DNA of 22,162 nt from Eggerthellales bacterium UBA948 (GTDB lineage: Bacteria; Actinomycetota; Coriobacteriia; Coriobacteriales; UBA8131): NCBI GenBank assembly GCA_002293265.1, contig DBCW01000010.1:1-22162 (forward strand). The letters run 5' to 3'. Under the pieces are notes generated by a model. The model saw only the letters and a list, made by a program, of their open reading frames with translations, ran no database searches and was not told the DNA's origin. The translations under genes were made by a program, and so were the position numbers. Position 1 is the stretch's first letter. The number at the start of each line of letters is the position of its first letter. Shown here one piece after another: positions 1-6,046 of the stretch.

Positions 1-863
1 AGTATCAATCTCGGGGCGATTCACAGTGCCCATTTTGCGAGAACGCCATCCCTGAAGCGCAGGAGGAGAGCTACTACGAGGCAACACATGCCGAGTTGCG
101 CAAGATAAAACTCCAGTTGGAAGATTTGGCTGAAGCAGATGCCGACCTAACGACCGAAAGAAAGGAGTTGGAAGATAAGGCAGCTGCGCTTCGCGAGCAG
201 AAATCAGATATCGAATCGCTGCTAAGCATAGAGCTTCGCCCCAAGGCAGCGTTACTTAAAACAAAGCTTGAAGACTACCGCAAAGCTGTAGAACTCAAAA
301 ATGAAGAGAATGTCATCAACGAACTCCAAAGCAGTATGCAAGACGAATTATTTGTTGAGCCTGACGAAGATGATACGCCGGAGTTCAGTATAAAAAAACA
401 CTACAGTGGTGAAATAATGAGGTGGTTTAAAGAGTGCCTCGTGCGGATTCTTGATGCAAGTCGCTATGAAGGGTTCAGCACCGCTCTTTTGGATCCCGGT
501 GCGTTCGATATCGTAGTCAACGGCAAACAAAAGAAATCCTTCGGAAAAGGATATCGTGCGCTACTTAACACCTTACTTGCGCTATCTCTTGCAGAGCTGC
601 TCAAAGGACATGGGAAAAACCAACTCGGGCTTCTTGTTATCGACTCGCCGATACTCACCCTTAAAGAGAAGGTTGACGACGAAGCACCAGATTCCATGAA
701 AGCAGGTCTATTCCAGTATTTGCTGGACAACCAGGATTATGGTCAGATTATTATCATTGAAAACGATGTCCCTTCACTGGATTACAGTAAAGCCAATGTT
801 ATTGAGTTTACGCAAGACGAGATGCGGGGTCGATACGGTCTGCTGAAGGGTGTTCTGAAGTGA
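1..863 (+). CDS. Rad50/SMC-like ATPase with zinc hook, 5'-truncated by window edge
   Basis: The reading frame is open from the first complete codon at position 3, so this is the C-terminal part of a larger protein whose start lies outside the window. Near the left edge it encodes CPFC (27-38), the CxxC pattern of a Rad50-type zinc hook. A charged helical coiled-coil arm follows, rich in Glu, Lys and Leu. The C-terminal ATPase half contains a degenerate ABC signature region around FGKGYRALLNTLLALSL (about 540-590) and a Walker B stretch LLVIDSP (630-650). A beta strand IIIIEN follows, where an H-loop would lie. The N-terminal Walker A half is not visible. Such ATPases act in DNA repair or in phage-defence operons. 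The small HTH gene downstream, with an 18-base gap and a strong ribosome site, suggests co-transcription. The family is not pinned down; defence is an inference only. Confidence 0.8.
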   Translation, partial: YQSRGDSQCPFCENAIPEAQEESYYEATHAELRKIKLQLEDLAEADADLTTERKELEDKAAALREQKSDIESLLSIELRPKAALLKTKLEDYRKAVELKNEENVINELQSSMQDELFVEPDEDDTPEFSIKKHYSGEIMRWFKECLVRILDASRYEGFSTALLDPGAFDIVVNGKQKKSFGKGYRALLNTLLALSLAELLKGHGKNQLGLLVIDSPILTLKEKVDDEAPDSMKAGLFQYLLDNQDYGQIIIIENDVPSLDYSKANVIEFTQDEMRGRYGLLKGVLK

Positions 864-881
864 GCTTCTGGAGGTAAGAAG

Positions 882-1085
882 ATGGAAAATAATCCTGCTG
901 TTGAAGCATGGTCTGACATGAAGGCCATTACAGAGCACCTTGGCGTGAGCCGTGAAACCGTTTTGCAGTGGATAAACTATCGAGGCATGCCTGCAAGTAA
1001 GGCAGGTAGGCGCTGGAGATTTAAAATATCTGAAGTCGATGGATGGATCCGCTCCGGTGGGGCAGCGGAGAAGCGTCAAGATTAA
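882..1085 (+). CDS. Small excisionase-family helix-turn-helix DNA-binding protein
   Basis: This 67-residue protein is essentially one winged MerR/excisionase-like helix-turn-helix (HTH_17 type). The pattern is W-S-D-x-K-x-I-T-E-x-L-G-V-S-R-E-T-V near residues 10-27, then a wing-like stretch ending in GRRWRFKISEVDGWI, which is the typical family ending. ATG at 882 is preceded by GGAGG (870-874) with 7-base spacing, which fixes the start. It sits 18 bases after the Rad50-like gene and is probably its last co-transcribed neighbour. Proteins of this size serve as phage excisionases or as helper and regulatory subunits in restriction and defence loci. With the ATPase upstream the second reading seems more likely, but the sequence does not prove it. 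Confidence 0.8.
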   Translation: MENNPAVEAWSDMKAITEHLGVSRETVLQWINYRGMPASKAGRRWRFKISEVDGWIRSGGAAEKRQD

Positions 1086-1347
1086 GAAGAGTAAAAGATT
1101 ACCTAATTATTGACCGCGCGGGAGAGATAGCTGGGAACCGGCATGACATCGATCGGCTACTCAAGTACGATATGAAATGCAACCGGACATAGCCGACTCC
1201 AGTATTCTTTCGCGCGACAAAATATAGGTTTAGGCCGAATCATCTCTTCGGCCTAAACCTTCCGAGATGCGAAGACATGATTATTTCCAATTATTTCCTA
1301 CATGATGCTTTTTCCTGACTTTGGATTGAAAAAGAAAAGAATTCTGG
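1086..1347. other. Intergenic region without a supported gene
   Basis: The stretch between the HTH gene and the SdpR-like promoter holds one strong hairpin (1226-1260, listed separately). There is also a short open frame (1043-1192) starting inside the HTH gene that has no ribosome site. It could be a remnant of a downstream gene of the same operon, but nothing in it is recognisable. Confidence 0.5.
1226..1260 (+). terminator. Strong hairpin, probable terminator of the ATPase-HTH unit
   Basis: A perfect 14-bp stem, aggtttaggccgaa paired with ttcggcctaaacct, surrounds a 7-base loop. No U tract follows on the plus strand (tccgag). A short T-rich run follows on the minus strand (tatttt). It separates the HTH gene from the SdpR-like operon, so termination is the likely role, but an intrinsic plus-strand terminator is not textbook here. 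Confidence 0.55.
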
Positions 1348-1353
1348 TACAAT
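1326..1353 (+). promoter_or_regulatory. Sigma-70-type promoter of the sdpR-sdpI-like operon
   Basis: TTGAAA (1326-1331) and TACAAT (1348-1353) are separated by 16 bases and lie about 30 bases before the start codon of the ArsR-family gene. Both boxes are close to consensus. The -10 box overlaps the dyad listed at 1350-1371. Confidence 0.6.
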
Positions 1354-1371
1354 TAACATTATTGCTAATTG
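1350..1371. promoter_or_regulatory. Dyad operator over the -10 box, likely site of the SdpR-like repressor
   Basis: A 22-base imperfect palindrome has matching ends CAATTA and TAATTG and 18 of 22 symmetric positions. It begins inside the -10 box and ends just before the ribosome site of the downstream ArsR-family gene. ArsR/SdpR proteins bind such AT-rich dyads and autorepress, so binding here would block RNA polymerase directly. The site assignment is an inference from position and symmetry. Confidence 0.5.
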
Positions 1372-1384
1372 TTAGGAAGCAACA

Positions 1385-1663
1385 TTGAGTTTGCATCGAA
1401 CATTCAAAGCACTCTCCGATCCTGTACGAAGGGAAATTCTTGAGCACCTAAAACTGGAGCAGAAAACGGCGGGAGAGATAAATCAATTGTTTGACATCTC
1501 TGCCCCAGCCGTCTCAAGACATCTTTCAGTGCTTAAAGACGCGGGACTCGTAAGAGATTACCGCAAGGGAAAATACATCTTCTATGAACTCAAAGCTTCC
1601 GTGCTTGAAGAAACCTTATTATGGATAGCAAATCTAAAGGAGCAGAAAAATGAAGAAGGCTAG
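1385..1663 (+). CDS. ArsR/SdpR-family winged-helix autorepressor
   Basis: The 92-residue winged-helix protein opens with FKALSDPVRREILEHL, the classical ArsR/SdpR beginning. The recognition helix ISAPAVSRHLSVLKDAGLV and the wing YRKGKYIFYEL follow. It lacks the paired cysteines of metal-sensing ArsR members, which fits the SdpR type that represses its own operon with a membrane partner gene. The TTG start at 1385 is supported by AGGAAG (1373-1378) at 6-base spacing; an in-frame TTG at 1391 is a weaker alternative. Its 3' end overlaps the next gene by 14 bases, so the two are translationally coupled. A dyad over its promoter is the probable target. Confidence 0.88.
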   Translation: MSLHRTFKALSDPVRREILEHLKLEQKTAGEINQLFDISAPAVSRHLSVLKDAGLVRDYRKGKYIFYELKASVLEETLLWIANLKEQKNEEG

Positions 1664-2300
1664 CTTTGTGGCAGGTGCTCTCATTGCGCTTCAAATAGTA
1701 GTTACTGCCGTTTTTGTAAGCATCATGCCCGATGAGGTACCTGTTCACGTTGGCCTTTTTGGAGAAATTGACCGCGTGGGCAGCAGATATGAAAACTTCG
1801 TACTGCCGATTCTCTCTCTTGTGTTCGGTGGATTATTTTTTCTGGTCGCGCGATATGGGGAGATGAGCAACAGGTCGGTAATGGTGAAATTGAACATTGG
1901 TTTTCAACTGTTTATGCTTGCTTTTTCAACCTTCTGGTTTTTAAATACGATGGCAGCAAGCGATGCGGGAACTACTAGCATGTTTGGTTGGACTGTCACA
2001 AAATTTGCCGTTCTTATATTTGGTGCCATCTTTATCTTCTTAGGTAACATGTTGCCGAAACTGAGTATGAACTCAGTTGCCGGTGTTCGCACTTCATGGA
2101 GCACAAGCAACGAAGAGGTCTGGCGAAGAACTCAACGCTTTAGTGGCTATGCTTTTATTGCTTCTGGATTAGTTGTGGTAGCGATTGGTTTGCTGTTAGA
2201 CGGTACGCCCAGCATCCTTGCTCTAATAGCAATACTGATATTATGTAGCGTTGTATGCGTAATGGCATCGTATGTGTTTTACAAAAGAATTATCATGTAG
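1650..2300 (+). CDS. SdpI-family integral membrane protein
   Basis: This 216-residue polytopic protein has about six hydrophobic spans, near residues 3-25, 51-68, 82-102, 113-132, 164-183 and 188-210. After the first span comes a DUF1648-like stretch with the pattern MPDEVPVH. The SdpI signature follows the fourth span: GNMLPKLSMN, then GVRTSWSTSNEEVW and RRTQRFSG. Bacillus subtilis SdpI has a similar size and protects against the SdpC cannibalism toxin, and also serves as a signal-transducing receptor that sequesters SdpR at the membrane. The overlapping SdpR-like gene upstream makes the same logic plausible here. No SdpC-like toxin gene is visible in the window, so the cognate peptide, if any, is unknown. 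The ribosome site AAAGGAG lies inside the upstream gene. Confidence 0.88.
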   Translation: MKKASFVAGALIALQIVVTAVFVSIMPDEVPVHVGLFGEIDRVGSRYENFVLPILSLVFGGLFFLVARYGEMSNRSVMVKLNIGFQLFMLAFSTFWFLNTMAASDAGTTSMFGWTVTKFAVLIFGAIFIFLGNMLPKLSMNSVAGVRTSWSTSNEEVWRRTQRFSGYAFIASGLVVVAIGLLLDGTPSILALIAILILCSVVCVMASYVFYKRIIM

Positions 2301-2655
2301 TTGGCTTGAGCACACTCAGCTATCAGATGGCGACCCATTGTTCCACCCCATACTGGCACCAGAGACTAAGTGTCCATTTCCCCACCCATCGATATCTCAG
2401 AAAGGTAGTTCAGGGGTTATTCTCACATAACGACCACCTTGCCTTTGTCTTCACTGTTGCCAATCTGCTAAATTGTTTCACAACATTGATGAAGTCGAAG
2501 CGTTCGATCCTGCAGCCCATAGCGCCTGCTTTGGCACCAATCGGTTAGATATAGCAATGTGTCAGGCGTTGTGTATGAGGGCTGGGTTGAATTTCTACAG
2601 TACAAATACAGTGCATAAGCATTAGCTGCACGCTAAGGCGGAAGAACAAATAAGC
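2301..2655. other. Gene-poor stretch, possible insertion-sequence remnant
   Basis: No convincing gene lies here. An open plus-strand frame (about 2255-2548) starts within the sdpI-like gene, has no ribosome site and resembles no family. Read on the minus strand, about 2360-2545 gives a short open stretch ending in a stop. The 2320-2390 part (GATGGCGACCCATTG and TCCATTTCCCCACCC) has the look of an IS21-type end, but no transposase domain or partner end can be seen. I treat it as unassigned, with a decayed mobile element as one possibility. Confidence 0.25.
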
Positions 2656-2668
2656 GAGGAATGAGAAA

Positions 2669-3148
2669 ATGAGCGTTGTTACCATACGGCCATATCGTGA
2701 AGAGGATGCACAGGCCGTCATTTGCTTGGCAAAGCGTAATTTGCTTGAAGTTAACATAAAGAACTATCCCAAAGAGTTGATGGAGAAATTCGCTTCGATG
2801 TACAATGGGGACTACCTTAAGCACCTAAGCATAAATGGTCACAGTTACGTTGTCTTGGATGATGGCGAGTTGGTTGGATGCGGCACTGTAATGCCGTTTT
2901 GGGGTAAAGAGCAAACAGAATGTGTATTGCTGAGCATTTATGCTCTTCCCGAATGTCAGGGAAAAGGCATTGGGCGCTATATCATGGCGGCACTTGAGTC
3001 CGATGAGTATTACAAACGCTCAAGCAGAATAGAGATTCCCGCCACCATTACTGCGTGTACGTTCTATGAGAAGTTCGGTTATTCCTATAAAGATGGGAAA
3101 AGAGAGCCAGACGAAGAAGGCAGCTATCATATGGAGAAATTCCGATAA
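2669..3148 (+). CDS. GNAT-family N-acetyltransferase
   Basis: The 159-residue protein has the layout of a single GNAT domain. It starts with the beta strand VTIRPYREEDAQAV and has a central strand VVLDDGELVGCGTV. Motif A follows as LLSIYALPECQGKGIGRYIM, with the acetyl-CoA pyrophosphate loop QGKGIG at residues 97-102. Near the C terminus are ACTFYEKFGY (motif B: a fold-closing helix and strand) and GSYHMEK. GAGGA (2656-2660) lies 8 bases before ATG 2669. The acceptor substrate cannot be told from sequence; amino acids, peptides, polyamines or drugs are all used by relatives. It stands alone, with no close neighbour on the same strand. Confidence 0.88.
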   Translation: MSVVTIRPYREEDAQAVICLAKRNLLEVNIKNYPKELMEKFASMYNGDYLKHLSINGHSYVVLDDGELVGCGTVMPFWGKEQTECVLLSIYALPECQGKGIGRYIMAALESDEYYKRSSRIEIPATITACTFYEKFGYSYKDGKREPDEEGSYHMEKFR

Positions 3149-3203
3149 GCTGTTTTTGGCACCATGCGAAGTGCTTAAAGGTAAAGATCATGGCGGATTG
3201 AGA

Positions 3204-3302
3204 CACTGTTCAACGATTCACTTCGCCGATGCACACCCCCAGAGGCAAAATGCACACCCCTAGCGCCACTGTTCAACGATTCCCTATGAATCGTTGAACA
3301 GT
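3204..3302. repeat. Three copies of a 15-base motif, two forming a perfect inverted repeat
   Basis: ACTGTTCAACGATTC occurs at 3205-3219 and 3268-3282, and inverted at 3288-3302. The last two copies form a perfect 15-bp stem with a 5-base loop (CCTAT). Between the direct copies, TGCACACCCC also occurs twice (about 3230 and 3251). The block lies between the acetyltransferase and the tRNA-Ser gene and is not followed by a T tract. It looks like a small intergenic repeat element or a protein-binding array rather than a plain terminator. Confidence 0.7.
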
Positions 3303-3338
3303 CAAGCACCTCAAGGCACACTTACCCCCACAACCACC

Positions 3339-3365
3339 AATTCGGCAGGCATTGCTTGCCGAATT
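3339..3365. repeat. 12-bp hairpin between the repeat block and tRNA-Ser
   Basis: AATTCGGCAGGC and GCTTGCCGAATT pair over 12 positions, with one G-U wobble in the plus-strand RNA, around a 3-base loop. There is no T tract on either side. It could help terminate the acetyltransferase transcript, or belong to the same intergenic repeat cluster. Confidence 0.5.
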
Positions 3366-3380
3366 CCAAAAGCAAAAATA

Positions 3381-3395
3381 CCCCTCTGACAGGGG
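3381..3395 (-). terminator. Intrinsic terminator of the tRNA-Ser transcript
   Basis: Read on the minus strand, CCCCT and AGGGG form a 5-bp GC stem around a 5-base loop, followed by TATTTTTGCTTTT. The structure lies about 65 bases past the 3' end of tRNA-Ser, the right place for its terminator. Confidence 0.6.
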
Positions 3396-3458
3396 ATTTC
3401 TCTTAAAACGCACTCCTTGAAGCGCAAAATCAATTGTATCAATTGATGATTATTACTA

Positions 3459-3551
3459 TGGCGGAGAGAGGGGGATTTGAACCCCCGTGCCCGGGGTTGC
3501 CGGACAAACGGTTTTCGAGACCGCCGCTTTCAGCCGCTCAGCCATCTCTCC
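3459..3551 (-). tRNA. tRNA-Ser (anticodon CGA), CCA encoded
   Basis: On the minus strand the sequence begins GGAGAGATGGCTGAGCGGC and ends TCTCTCC-G-CCA. The acceptor stem GGAGAGA/TCTCTCC pairs over 7 bp and the CCA end is encoded (3459-3461). The anticodon arm is CGGT-CTCGAAA-ACCG, giving anticodon CGA, which reads UCG serine codons. A long variable arm (GTTTGTCCGGCAACCCCGGGCAC region) and the T arm GGGGGTTCAAATCCCCC complete a class II tRNA of 93 bases with CCA. A minus-strand TACAAT at 3564-3569 is a suitable -10 box just upstream, and a terminator lies downstream. Confidence 0.96.
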
Positions 3552-3563
3552 GCGAGATTATGG

Positions 3564-3569
3564 ATTGTA
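3564..3569 (-). promoter_or_regulatory. Probable -10 box of tRNA-Ser
   Basis: TACAAT on the minus strand places a transcript start about 6 bases before the mature tRNA 5' end. No clear -35 box is seen at 16-18 bases. Confidence 0.4.
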
Positions 3570-3984
3570 CCATATTGTTGTGCTCTGCTTGGGGTTTTGA
3601 CTGTGAGTTTTCTGGGTGACCTCCGTTATTATCCTGCAATCGCTTGGTTAGATCCTCGGCTGCGCCGCGCTTCGATCAGACAGTTGTGTCTGGAAACCAC
3701 TTTGGTTGTTGCTTAGGCTGCACTGAACTTCGCTCAGGACGACATGCGTAAATCTCCCAAAGTATTTAAGGATCAGTTAAGGAGTAATAAAAGACCTGTT
3801 AAGGGCAATTATGCAAAAATATGCCGCAAAGTGCTATTTGCATGCCCAAAATCACGTTGAGGGCTTCTTTTTGTACGGTTGCTTTGGGCATGCAAATGAA
3901 CACTACTCCATGAAAAAACAGCACTACATATTCATGAAAAGCAAGGCTTGCTCTTAATTGGGATAAAAGGGTAAGGGGTCATTT
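3570..3984. other. Intergenic region with inverted repeats, no gene
   Basis: This roughly 415-base stretch has no supported gene. It contains a small hairpin, CAGACA-gttg-TGTCTG (3677-3692), a long 15-bp inverted repeat (3836-3897, listed separately) and a short dyad, AGCAAGGCTTGCT, near 3940-3952. Confidence 0.5.
3836..3897. repeat. Perfect 15-bp inverted repeat with a 32-base spacer
   Basis: ATTTGCATGCCCAAA (3836-3850) is repeated exactly in inverted orientation as TTTGGGCATGCAAAT (3883-3897). The 32-base spacer ends in a T-rich stretch. The size resembles a mini-element, a long-loop hairpin or a paired binding site. No gene lies inside. Confidence 0.65.
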
Positions 3985-4000
3985 AGGAAAGGGCGTAGTA

Positions 4001-4282
4001 ATGGAAAACAGAGGAAGGCATGCAGGTGCAAGACACACAAAAAAAGGAGGTGAGCCGACGGTTGGGGCAACAATAGTTGGTGGATTTCTAGGAGTTTATG
4101 GATTTAACCCAATGTTTGTGCTAATAACAGGAAGTTTGGGCATAATGAGCGCGTCAATGCCACCACCGATAGATCTGGTGATCATAACATGCACATTGAT
4201 AGTAATGCTTTCCTATATATTTGCCATGCTGATTGCCTGGAGGATCCGCAAGATAACACCCCGTTCGTTGATTACCGAATAA
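4001..4282 (+). CDS. Small membrane protein of unknown function
   Basis: This predicted 93-residue protein begins with a basic, polar head (MENRGRHAGARHTKKGG). Two hydrophobic spans follow: about residues 23-50, rich in Gly and Ile, and about 57-80, rich in Ile, Leu and Met. A PPP turn lies between them and a basic tail RIRKITPR follows. ATG 4001 is preceded by AGGAAAGGG (3985-3993) at 7-base spacing, which argues that it is translated. I recognise no family. The size and hairpin topology would fit a small transporter subunit, a holin-like protein or a regulatory small membrane protein, but nothing favours one of these. It lies about 230 bases before the murT-like gene on the same strand. Confidence 0.5.
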   Translation: MENRGRHAGARHTKKGGEPTVGATIVGGFLGVYGFNPMFVLITGSLGIMSASMPPPIDLVIITCTLIVMLSYIFAMLIAWRIRKITPRSLITE

Positions 4283-4432
4283 GGGAGTTTGTTTTAGCGT
4301 ACTCACTTGAAACCTGTCGCAAGTGCATTTGCTTTACTGACTATCAGGTAATTAATCGGTGCGATTTAGTGATTTTGAATTAAAGGTTCAACAAACAAGT
4401 TGCAACATGAAAGTTCGTCTGGTGCTTTGGCT

Positions 4433-4438
4433 TATAAT
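4433..4438 (+). promoter_or_regulatory. Candidate -10 box upstream of the murT-like gene
   Basis: A perfect TATAAT lies about 75 bases before the murT-like start. No good -35 box is seen at 17 bases, so support is limited to the -10 match and its position. Confidence 0.3.
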
Positions 4439-4513
4439 GTTGAATTCGAATGTAGATGTTAGTTGGGTTTGGGTCATTATTGCAGGACAACTTAGCGAAA
4501 GTAGAACAGTAAA

Positions 4514-6046
4514 TTGAGTGGACAAAATAATCCTGATAATAAGCAATCAAACAATATGAACCAGCAGCAAAAAGGTAATTCACGTGTTGCAAAATCTCGT
4601 GCTTATGGAAATCCGTTTGTTATTGCGCTTGGTAAAGCAGTGCGAGGTTTGGCACGTGTTAGGGGAGGCAGCGGATCAGCTATTCCCGGCGTGGTTGTGG
4701 ATAAAGTTGCGCCGGATTTTGCCCCTAGGGTTTTAGGTGCATTGCCTTATGGAGTAGTGGTTGTAAGCGGCACTAATGGCAAGACTACTACGACCAAGAT
4801 CGTTACCGAGCTGCTGGAATCGCAAGGTCTTAAAGTGTTCACTAACTCATCCGGCTCAAATTTTATGCGTGGTGTGATTGCATCGCTTTTGTCGGAGATA
4901 ACCGTAGGGGGTCGACTTGAAGCAGATATTGCCGTGCTTGAGTTGGACGAAGCACATGCGGTGCACTTTGTTAAAAGGGTGGCTCCGCGATATTCATTGC
5001 TGCTAAATGTAATGCCCGATCAGCTGGATCGTTTTGGTACGGTCGAATACACTGCTAGCCTGCTCAGACAGGTTGCCGAGCGCACTACCGGCACGGTTGT
5101 TTTGAACCGTGAAGATGCGCAACTTTCTTTATTCGGAACACAAAGCGATAAAGCAGACATTAGCGAGGCTAGTGGCGCTGACACCAATTCACTGATTGCC
5201 CGCGTTTGTCGTTTTGGACTTGGAGAGCAGATACGCGATCGCTTTTTAACAGCCATTGGTGCTGCTGAGAAGGCTACTGACAACAACGGCTTTGAGAGTC
5301 TACCTGCTACAGTACTATTAACTTCAATGGAAGGCAAAGACGTTAGTTACGAGATCATCGGGGATACATTTAATGCATCTTTGGTACTAAAGGGGCTGCA
5401 TAATGCATATAACGGAGCAGGAGCGATAGCGCTTGTCAGAGAAATAATGGCTGATGGAGCTAAGCTTAAAGAAGGGCAAAACCCCCAAGATACTGACCGA
5501 AGTAAAGAGTGCGATCGGAAACTTGTTGCCGCACTTACGAAGATAGAAAGCGCGTTTGGGCGTGGCGAATCATTTGTGTTTAATGGTCGTGAGATCGAGA
5601 TGTTATTGGTCAAGAATGCCGGAGGGTTTAGTCTTGCGCTCGAATCATTTGACTCCGAAGAATGCCTGGTAATGATTGTTGCCAACGACGAGGTGGGAGA
5701 TGGGCGTGATGTTAGCTGGCTATATGACGTAGATTTTACCTTGCTTAAAGACAACGAGGTTGTAATGCTCAGCGGTTCGCGCGCTTATGATATGGCGTTG
5801 CGCTTGCAATACGACGAAGTGCCGTATCAAAATGTTGTACTCGACCCGATCACTGCACTGGATCAAGTTCTGACCGGTGCAAAAGACGCGGGTAACTCCA
5901 CAAATCCTCGTCCGTTACATATATTTTGTACTTACACCGCGATGATGCGAGTGCGACCACGGCTCATAGCGCTTACCGGAGTTGGCTCTACCACTCGTGT
6001 TGCGGCAACCGATAGCTTGTCTACAGGCAAAAAGCAGGTGAACTAA
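4514..6046 (+). CDS. murT: MurT-like Mur ligase (lipid II amidation subunit family), zinc ribbon absent
   Basis: The 510-residue protein is a Mur-ligase relative. After a Gln/Asn-rich head comes the P-loop GTNGKTTTTK (residues 86-95, Lys90 binding ATP phosphate). The Mur central domain with ELDEAHA and NVMPDQLDRFG is next, then a C-terminal DUF1727-type domain with NDEVGDGRDVSW (391-402) and DPITALDQVL. This order is that of MurT, which with GatD amidates the D-glutamate of lipid II. Typical MurT proteins of about 440 residues carry a four-cysteine zinc ribbon after the N-x-D-D/E-P/A strand. Here NREDA is followed by about 100 residues without any CxxC pair. The TTG start at 4514 has a poor ribosome site; ATG at 4556 is an alternative. 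The stop codon overlaps the gatD start by one base, so the two are coupled. The function is probably cell-wall related but may have diverged. Confidence 0.85.
   Translation: MSGQNNPDNKQSNNMNQQQKGNSRVAKSRAYGNPFVIALGKAVRGLARVRGGSGSAIPGVVVDKVAPDFAPRVLGALPYGVVVVSGTNGKTTTTKIVTELLESQGLKVFTNSSGSNFMRGVIASLLSEITVGGRLEADIAVLELDEAHAVHFVKRVAPRYSLLLNVMPDQLDRFGTVEYTASLLRQVAERTTGTVVLNREDAQLSLFGTQSDKADISEASGADTNSLIARVCRFGLGEQIRDRFLTAIGAAEKATDNNGFESLPATVLLTSMEGKDVSYEIIGDTFNASLVLKGLHNAYNGAGAIALVREIMADGAKLKEGQNPQDTDRSKECDRKLVAALTKIESAFGRGESFVFNGREIEMLLVKNAGGFSLALESFDSEECLVMIVANDEVGDGRDVSWLYDVDFTLLKDNEVVMLSGSRAYDMALRLQYDEVPYQNVVLDPITALDQVLTGAKDAGNSTNPRPLHIFCTYTAMMRVRPRLIALTGVGSTTRVAATDSLSTGKKQVN

Noticed and set aside
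1043..1192. 49-codon open frame overlapping the HTH gene end (ends CNRT)
   Set aside because: It has no ribosome site, begins inside the HTH gene and shows no recognisable motif. Possibly a remnant, but not supported as a gene.
2255..2548. 97-codon plus-strand frame after the sdpI-like gene
   Set aside because: It starts within the sdpI-like gene without a ribosome site and has an atypical composition (many His and Pro). More likely a chance frame over a decayed sequence.
3434..3619. Frame encoding AERGGFEPPCPG across the tRNA
   Set aside because: This is the well-known false translation of a tRNA-Ser gene read on the opposite strand.
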